Shown here piece by piece: positions 57,501 to 64,000 of a stretch of 64,000 bases of DNA; the stretch's first letter is position 1; each line of letters begins with the position of its first letter. Made by a program: the position numbers and the translations under genes. The notes beneath the pieces are model-generated. The model did not search any database, was not told the origin of the DNA, and worked only from the letters and a program-made list of their open reading frames with translations. Source of the DNA: Lomentospora prolificans (taxonomy: Eukaryota > Ascomycota > Sordariomycetes > Microascales > Microascaceae); contig JARFXM010000005.1 in assembly GCA_029532625.1 (NCBI GenBank), forward strand, positions 310,001-374,000, written 5' to 3'.

Positions 57501-60166
57501 GGATTTCTGGGGGATCTGGGGGAGAATGCCAAGGTACAGACGCAGGACTGGCGGAGGGAGGTGCAATGTGGCACCTGGAAAAACTAAGGCGTGGAGTCTT
57601 GGTATCCGTACGGGGAAATATGGGGGGGGGCGCAAAGCAACAAGTCTTCCAGCAGCTCCCCAGCTCTCTGAGACTGGTGGCAGTGTGGGGTAAAAAGGGC
57701 AGGGGCAACCCCATACCCAAGAATCCACTTAATCCACCTGGATCTCACTTGGCTCTCCCCTATCAACTCCTAACTCGGTGGTTAGTGCTCCACACCTTCC
57801 CAGAAGGTCAAAGTCGCGAGCACCCGTGTGGGGCAGGGAATATTATGATCATGGATGCCTCCAGTGCTGGCTGGCTGTTCTGTGTTTGTGTGTGCCGAGC
57901 CACCAGCAGCACGTCCTGTTCAGCACGTACCTGTACTGTTCGGCATAAAGTGATCATTCAGATTTTAGGGAAGTCGCTGGCTGGCCCAGTTTCCGCTGCC
58001 CTTAGCTTCCCCAATAGCAAATCGAGCGAAGACGATGATTACCCTCTCCACCTCACCATCGGGTCAAACTCCTCATCTTCCCCACTTGCCGCGATATTGT
58101 TTTGGGCTGTTTTCCTTTCGGCTTTCCCTTTATATCCTAACTGTTCCCAGCAGTGATGGGAAATCCCTGTTTACACCTGGGAGTGGGAGAGAACAAAACA
58201 AGGAGAAAGGAGAAAAAAAAAACAGATTGATGCGCGACCCCGGACCCCGGACCCCGATAGCCTGTACCCGATGAGCTGGATATCGAGTAATAATAGATGC
58301 CGTACAGGAAACGCACAGCATGGCTGGCGTGTCGGTGTTGGTGCCAGGTAAACACAACCGCTGGGAGCAATGCTTTCTCTTGCAGCCGTCCTTTCGCCAA
58401 CCCAAAGGTCACCCCGATGTGGGAATGCTCTTTCGAGAAGCGTCGGAAGAATGAGCAGAGGTTTCCAAACAAAAAAAAAAAGAATGCATCAGATTATTGG
58501 GAGAGCCAAGGGAACCATCGGATTCGGGTATCGAGAGCGGCCGGCCATGATTGGCCCACGCGGCTGTCCGTTTGCCCATTCCCCATCCCGGGTATTACAG
58601 AAATGCTCTTCTGGCCTTTGTGTTTCGTTTCCATTATTATCGCTCGGTTATTAATCCGCCCTTCATCCCAACATTCCGTATAAACAAGACGCGTTCTCGA
58701 AGCCATGCTAGATAAGGCTTCCCGCACGTCTAGAAGGCGATGCGTATCGCCATTCCCTTGCCCTTTTCCCCGCTCAACAAAAACAAGCGGCCCGACCAAT
58801 CTCGATGATGGTAGGTGTATGAGCGCGGATGATTACTGCCGAGGAGGCAACGAAGGCCATCACCCACGCATGATCCAAGGCGGTTGTTTTTGTTTGCCTC
58901 TTCGAATCATATTCAATTTCGATCATCGATTCGATCTCCGTGCTCTCTTTCCTACTTGACCTAGTATATATAGTCAAACCCCGCTAACGCACAACAGTCC
59001 TCGCAAGGTTATAGGATGACGATGGCGACCTCAAGTTACATTTTCCCGTCCTATTAATTATCGTCTTGCCCAAAAGAAAATCCTTGGCCCGCTTACCTTT
59101 CTCGAAAATAGCCTGATGGTGAAGAGTCTCCCAGGAATCATCCCGAACCCCCTCCTTGTTGACAGAATACCAAAATGTATAAGTGCAACGGAGACCAACG
59201 CTGCTTAGCCATGCGCCTCTCCAAGTCGGACCCTCCCCTCCTTCCCCTCCCGGCGCCCCCTTTTCGTTTAACCTTTTATATATGAAAGGTCGACCTGGAA
59301 CTCGCCAAAAGACAATGAAAAAAAGAGGCCTACCCTTGGAGCCCACAGGGTCGATACCTCATCCGCAAGTGCCGAGACTTATAAACAGGTCAAACTACAT
59401 CACCCCTCTCCAGGCTTCGACGCCATAGGCTTGCGGGTGATCGAGAGGCCCTGCCGAGGGCCACGGCATGAGGTCACGAGCCTGTATAGATCATTGTCGT
59501 ACGCGGGCTCTGAAACACGCTCTGAGCGGGTAGCCCATCCCAATTGTTCGCGCCGCGGCACACTTTAATTGCAATGCGGAAGGGGAGCGGGGATGCGAGA
59601 GGCATGAAGATATATGCTTACTCTTATTGCGTCAGATTCTGTGGTTCTCTCCTCCGATGGTTGACTCTGGCTCGAGTGGCATCATCGCAGATTGTGTCAC
59701 AAGGCCCGCCTTCTATAATTACTAGACACTTGATGATGTTACCGTTCTGCTATGTTGCAACTTGTAAAACTTTATCCTAGATAGCATGCTCCAATAATCA
59801 AGCTCTTATACGACATCCCGTATGGCGCCACTTGACTCCATTTAGTTGTCTTCACCGCTGCTCCTATATCGCAGATATTGTTCCGTTGCCGGCTGGGCTA
59901 AAAGTGCATCTAGGACCTCAACTTACACTATCTGCATTACTAGTCTCCGATACAGCCCCACAGAGTAGATCCTCCTCCGTGGCCCGAAAGTGGTAAATAT
60001 CCTCACCGAGGGCGGCATCAGCATTCTTTGAGGCCCGATTATATGCCTGAGACGAGGGAAGTCTTGAAAACAGAAGACGATATAGTGGAAAAAGCACAAC
60101 GGACCAGCCGACCTTTCCCCTCCCCGAGAGTTTCCATATCGGCGGGGACGGGGTTTTAGGGGTCCC
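54504..60166. other. 5.7 kb gene-free tract upstream of the C2H2 regulator
   Basis: The largest gap in the window. G runs of 12 occur at 53949-53960 (just inside the gene's first intron) and 54565-54576. Purine-rich stretches cover 55180-55380 and 55750-55800. The longest frame (57143-58156, 337 codons, plus) has no motif, mixed low-bias codon use and odd composition, and I treat it as chance. A GGACCCC repeat lies at about 58238-58255. A long regulated promoter, a long non-coding transcript, or a gene with many small exons could be present. Confidence 0.5.
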
Positions 60167-61060
60167 TCAACCCTCTTGGGAATAACCCAATTCCTCGCTC
60201 CCGAGATCTTGTCCCAATTTGACCAGCCGGGCCCTCATACCCTCGGCTTTCTTCCCCAAGTCGTTATCCAGCTCTTCAAACTTGCAATCGCCGACCCAGC
60301 TACCGATACCGTGCTGCAGGACATTCCTAGCCCTCAAGGCCTTGCCCTTGACGTGGCCTACGCTACCGTGTAGCGTCATCCTCTCCTTGCTCGAGTCGTA
60401 GGCGCCCCTATGCAGGATATTATTGTCGTAAAACACAATATCCCCGGGCTCCAACTTGACCCTTAACTCACCCGGCAAGCCCTTCTCGTAAGGCTCCGCG
60501 CTCCTCTCCTTGTCCGTCCTCGCCCGCCGATGGGAACCAGGCACGACGATCAAGCTCTCGTCATCGTACAGCGCCAAGTTATACTGCGCATGCCACGCGG
60601 GCTCCGCCAGCCTCCTCAGCTCCTCCTCGCCGCTTGCCTCGGGGGGGATATCGTCCCTGTGCCACCTCAGCTCAAAGTCCCGTTCCGGCCTAACCAGCAT
60701 GTTGAACAACTCCATGACGAGGTCATCGTCCTCGCACTGCAGCAGGTCCTTGACGACGCCCAATATGGCGTCGGAGAAGTAGATCTCAGTAAAGGTCTTG
60801 CTGTCGGGCAAGGCGGGGTTCATGAGGTGCTGCACACCCCATATGCCGTTGTCCGTGTTGGCGTCCCAGGGGGGAAATTGCTTGCCTACGACGCGGACAT
60901 GGGGCCAGTTTCCGGCCCGGGCTTGCTCGGTGGCGCGAGCGGAGGCGGCGCGAACTGAGGTGAGTGTGACGGGGTCTAGGATGGATTTGATGACGACGAA
61001 GCCATCGCGCTCGAGTTGGGCGCGGAGGTCGGCACCGGTGGGCTTGCCTGATACTGTCAT
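60167..61060 (-). CDS. Phytanoyl-CoA dioxygenase (PhyH) family oxygenase
   Basis: Single exon, 297 residues, start ATG 61060. This is a double-stranded beta-helix Fe(II)/2-oxoglutarate oxygenase. The iron ligands fit H134-x-D136 (RWHRDD) and H217 (NNILHRGAY), with Arg227 (SSKERMTLH) placed to bind 2-oxoglutarate. Other marks are LERDGFVVIKSILDP at the N-terminus, SLIVVPGSHRRAR and KLEPGDIVFYDNNILH. The family hydroxylates fatty acyl-CoAs, alkaloids or other small molecules, so the substrate is not known. The C-terminus (GYSQEG) has no PTS1, so peroxisomal phytanic acid oxidation is unlikely. No biosynthetic partner genes sit next to it. Confidence 0.92.
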   Translation of the reverse strand: MTVSGKPTGADLRAQLERDGFVVIKSILDPVTLTSVRAASARATEQARAGNWPHVRVVGKQFPPWDANTDNGIWGVQHLMNPALPDSKTFTEIYFSDAILGVVKDLLQCEDDDLVMELFNMLVRPERDFELRWHRDDIPPEASGEEELRRLAEPAWHAQYNLALYDDESLIVVPGSHRRARTDKERSAEPYEKGLPGELRVKLEPGDIVFYDNNILHRGAYDSSKERMTLHGSVGHVKGKALRARNVLQHGIGSWVGDCKFEELDNDLGKKAEGMRARLVKLGQDLGSEELGYSQEG

Positions 61061-62696
61061 TCTGAGCGGGGTCGATTCTTGTTAGGGGTGAGAACAGAGA
61101 ACAGCGGGGTAGAAGCTTGGTGATGTGCTTTAGGCCAGCTGTAGTATACCCGTAAGACCGTAGATCGTCGTTGCTTTTGCGATAATCCAGCGGTGGTCCT
61201 CTTATTTTATTAATCCCCGTAGAGGCCCGAAACTAAATTCAGGTCGTGGTCGCTTCGTCGCCTAGCTGTAGGAGAAGGGGGGGCGATATGCAAGGCGTAG
61301 CCACATGGACGCGAGGAGAAACAAGCATTCGCTGGACACCGTTGTTGAGTTGAGCTTCCGCTGGTCGTACGAGCTGACAGGTTTTAGCCCAATCTCCGCA
61401 CCATTGGCGGTGGTGGGTGTGGGTAACAAAAAAAAACTGAAAGTCTGGCACCATGGCCCATCCAATTGATCCCCACTCCCAATGGAGATTGGCAAGATTC
61501 CAGATCTCTCTACAGGCCGATGGCTCCTTCCTAGTTGGAGCTGCAGATCTGAGGGGGAAGGCACGTTACGGCCACCCTTTTCTTGTCTTAGTGCTGTTAC
61601 ATGATATCCTGGGGAAGGCAGGATTGCCTCGGTGTAGATAGAATGCACCTCGGAAAACTCTCGAGCTCTTTCATGTGGAAACGAAATTATGTCGGCTCGG
61701 GATAAATTCCGATAAAGGTACGTCATACGAGAGAAGCCACAATTGAATTGGAGAACATGCGCTTCGTGGTTGACTCCATGTACTTTGGGAATGGGTTTGG
61801 TAGGGCTGTGATATCCGATATAAAGCGAGCTTCCAGCTAGAAACCCTAGCATTACGGCTTCTTGGGCGAAGAGAGAAGAGAAAACAGGGTAGACTCTTTC
61901 GTAAATATTACTCGAAATCTGACCTCATTTAGTCTGTCCGATTCTACGGCTATCTGAGCGATGGCGATCCATTGCGGGAGCATACGCTTAGCTACGGTTA
62001 TTGAGAGATGAGAGAATAGACTAGTTTAGACTCGCTCCCCTGAGTTCGTCCTCACTTTGAAGCAAGGTCAATGATGTAACGAAATCATATACAGAAGGCG
62101 CGATCCGGGAAATAAAAATGGCCAAAAGGGGCAAAAGGAAGAAGACGAAGAAACAGAAAAGAATAAGGGGAGGAAAAGTAAACCCACTTCGAACCACCGG
62201 CCTATCGAATGCTACCGCTCTGCTTTCCCACACCCGAATGACTTCAAAGATAGGGCGAGGGGCCCTGATATAAGACCTCTAGGCAATGCGGCTCTAGGTA
62301 GACGATAGCTACTATCTGGATCGGATCTCGACATGTAAAACGTAGACAGCATTCGAGGGTGCTGGTCGTGCCTTCCTCAGCCGTCACTGTCGACACCTAG
62401 GTAGCTACACGGACGAGAAGGCATGGGTTACTAGATACCAGCTGATCTTGGAATGGTCTTCACTTTATTCCGTGACCTCGTGGATCTCATGCGACGATCC
62501 AACGTTGGACAGGTTGCTGTGGTATCCAAGTTCACCTCTTCATCCTTGCCCAGTCTCATCAATTCTGACATGAATCCAAAACTTTTGTCTCCAATACGCC
62601 ACCCAAAACATGCATCCCCAAACAATAGCCAGGTAAAACTCACCAGAACCCATCCGCGCTGCCTCACGAGCACCTATATCCGACTCCAGTCCCAAC
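61061..62696. other. Intergenic, oxygenase to EFM7
   Basis: 1.6 kb with the promoter of the oxygenase gene at its left end and the 3' flank of EFM7 at its right. The longest frame (61262-61852, 196 codons, minus) starts with ATG but has no recognised motif and uses unbiased codons, so I reject it. No RNA gene is seen. Confidence 0.5.
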
Positions 62697-63470
62697 TCAC
62701 GCCTCCAACGCCTCCTCCGGCCACCGAACAGTCCACCCCGTAACCGTCTTCTGCACCTCCAAATCCCCCGGGTCATTCTCAAAAAGCGGCTTCTCCAGCT
62801 TCTCCTCCAGTATCTTCTCGACCACAAACCCCTTGACCCGCGCAACATCGAAAAACTCCAAGTCCTTCTCCTTCAGCCACGGGCGGTACGACGTAAACAC
62901 CACGTACGCCACGCTCCCCCTCGTCTTCTTCAGCGTCTTTGCAATCGACTTGACCATGTTCCCGTGCTCCGAGTGCCTAAACAGCAGATCCGCCAGGACT
63001 AACACGTCGAACCCTTCCTCGCCGCCGTCCAGCTCCCCCAGCAGCGGTGCCACGTCGGCGCCCCACACGTACCCTTTCACCCTCACCCTGCCCTTGGCCG
63101 CCGTCACGGCTTCCTCCAGCAGGTCGACGTTGGTCTGTAAGTTCTGGACGATATCGACATCCGGGTAGTCCGTGAGCACGGCGCGCTTACACTCCAGCGC
63201 TCCGCATACGAGCGAGGGCAGGCCGGCACCGGCGCCGAGTTCTAGGACGGTCCGCCCGCGCACGAGGGACGGATCGCGCTCGAAGAGCTTGGACACTACG
63301 CGCGCGCCGTTCCAAAGGTGGTTTGCTTCTAGGGAGGGCTGGCCGACGAGGTAGAGGGTGAGTTCTTGGCCGTTGTCAAAAGCGTAGGAGACGGGTCTGG
63401 GTGGTGGGGTGGGCGGGTAGAAGCCGTCGGGGTCGGCGAAGAGACCGCCGGTTGCTAGGTCTTCTTCCAT
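62697..63470 (-). CDS. EFM7: Protein N-terminal and lysine methyltransferase EFM7 (NNT1)
   Basis: Single exon, 257 residues. EFM7 uses S-adenosylmethionine to methylate the N-terminal glycine and nearby lysine of elongation factor eEF1A. Visible: MEEDLATGGLFADPDGFYPP (family N-terminus), SLEANHLWNGARVVSKL, the SAM loop VLELGAGAGLPSLVCG (75-90), acidic Asp101 (VLTDYPD), VKGYVWGADV, and the post-loop strand VLVLADLLFRHSEH, followed by VAYVVFTSYRPWL. Length and motifs agree with the yeast and fungal proteins. A pyrimidine-rich tract (about 63473-63502) directly precedes the start on the coding strand's 5' side. Confidence 0.95.
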   Translation of the reverse strand: MEEDLATGGLFADPDGFYPPTPPPRPVSYAFDNGQELTLYLVGQPSLEANHLWNGARVVSKLFERDPSLVRGRTVLELGAGAGLPSLVCGALECKRAVLTDYPDVDIVQNLQTNVDLLEEAVTAAKGRVRVKGYVWGADVAPLLGELDGGEEGFDVLVLADLLFRHSEHGNMVKSIAKTLKKTRGSVAYVVFTSYRPWLKEKDLEFFDVARVKGFVVEKILEEKLEKPLFENDPGDLEVQKTVTGWTVRWPEEALEA

Positions 63471-63868
63471 TTTTTTTCTTTTTCTTTTCTTTTCTTTCTT
63501 TTTGGGCTCGGGGATAGGGAGAGAGCCTGGCGAAGGAGAGAGTGTGAGGGTCTACGTGAATATGGAGGAATAGATGTGCGAAAGTTCAAGTTATAGAAAC
63601 TCTTGGGGAAAATAGCTTGTAGTTTAAGAGTGCAGTCATCGGGCTGCGAAATTTTGTGTGACGGGATTTTCAGTATTTTTAGTGGGGTAAAACTTGCGCC
63701 GCTTCTCAGTTAACGGCGCTGGGCTCATAGTTCCAGGCAAACGTCAGGAGCTTGCGACTAGGACCGAGATTACTAGCCACGAAAGCAAGAATGTAAAGAT
63801 ATTCATCATATTCAAGTCTGCGCATAGTATAATAATACACCGCCACCCACGTTTCACCCTTAACCGTC
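63471..63868. other. Intergenic at right end
   Basis: About 400 bases between the EFM7 start and the stop of the edge gene, both on the minus strand. It should hold the EFM7 promoter. Nothing else is seen. Confidence 0.55.
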
Positions 63869-64000
63869 TCAAATCGCAGACCTCCCCGAACTCCTCGCCA
63901 GCTCCTTCAGCATCTCAATAGTCCCCTCCTCCCTCTCCTTGTACTCCCTAACCCTCTCCTCCCTCTCCGCCATCTTGGCCCTCCAAATCTCCTCCCTCCG
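63869..64000 (-). CDS. C-terminal end of an unidentified gene cut by the window edge
   Basis: A minus-strand frame open to the right edge encodes 43 residues and stops at 63871-63869. It is strongly charged and helical: RREEIWRAKMAEREERVREY, KEREEGTIEMLKELARS, then SGRSAI. The Arg/Glu heptad-like pattern and purine-rich coding strand suggest a coiled-coil or long helix at the C-terminus, as in some mitochondrial ribosomal or assembly proteins. The family cannot be named from this piece. The frame is supported by composition and absence of stops only. Confidence 0.5.
   Translation of the reverse strand, partial: RREEIWRAKMAEREERVREYKEREEGTIEMLKELARSSGRSAI

Noticed and set aside
61262..61852. 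196-codon minus-strand ATG frame
   Set aside because: No domain, mixed composition, sits in the promoter side of the oxygenase gene.
1..64000. CRISPR arrays, rRNA, dispersed 5S rRNA, intact transposons, biosynthetic gene cluster
   Set aside because: No spaced direct repeats, no rRNA signatures, no transposase, integrase or reverse transcriptase domains, and no PKS, NRPS, terpene or P450 genes were seen.

Overview
The window reads as nuclear DNA of a filamentous ascomycete (Pezizomycotina, most likely a Sordariomycete). The evidence is short spliceosomal introns (about 50-190 nt) with GTAAGT/GTATGT/GTGAGT donors, GC-rich third codon positions in housekeeping genes, pyrimidine-rich tracts near starts, and fungus-specific families: AIM21, TVP18, an ArAE/FUSC-like exporter, and C2H2 plus fungal_trans regulators. 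Seventeen confident or moderately confident genes, one broken gene and one gene cut by the right edge occupy 64 kb. This is sparse, with several 2-5.7 kb stretches where no gene was found. Exon structures were rebuilt by hand from splice signals, reading-frame continuity and family conservation.

Layout. 1-8 kb: a DHDPS/aldolase-superfamily enzyme (minus) between large empty tracts. 8.1-11.3 kb: a SCY1/SCYL2 pseudokinase. 12.0-13.6 kb: a small accessory island with a two-repeat cyanovirin-N-like (CVNH) secreted protein and, beside it, a paralogue interrupted by an in-frame TAG. 14.6-17.1 kb: mitochondrial branched-chain aminotransferase, convergent with a complex I ESSS/NDUFB11-type subunit. 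17.8-27.1 kb: an eight-exon aromatic-acid-exporter-like membrane protein, convergent with the DNA2 nuclease-helicase. 27.8-31.7 kb: an unrecognised fungal membrane protein convergent with AIM21. 35.3-43.2 kb: TVP18 (16-nt microexon), an ornithine cyclodeaminase/mu-crystallin-family enzyme (apparent GC-AG intron), peroxisomal 3-ketoacyl-CoA thiolase with a PTS2-like N-terminus, and the OPI3 phospholipid methyltransferase (17-nt microexon). 45.0-48.7 kb: a disordered nuclear-type protein convergent with a possible Roadblock-like protein. 51.2-54.5 kb: a two-finger C2H2 transcription factor with a 5.7 kb gene-poor region upstream. 60.2-64 kb: a phytanoyl-CoA-dioxygenase-like oxygenase, the EFM7 methyltransferase and the C-terminal end of another gene.

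Most genes are unrelated housekeeping functions (mitochondrial metabolism, respiration, membrane lipids, DNA replication, actin and Golgi traffic). I see no biosynthetic cluster, no CRISPR array, no rRNA or tRNA gene and no intact transposon. The least ordinary parts are the CVNH-like pair, the very small internal exons, the GC-AG intron, and a cluster of GCCAGGCTGGC-type palindromes near 49.1-49.4 kb.
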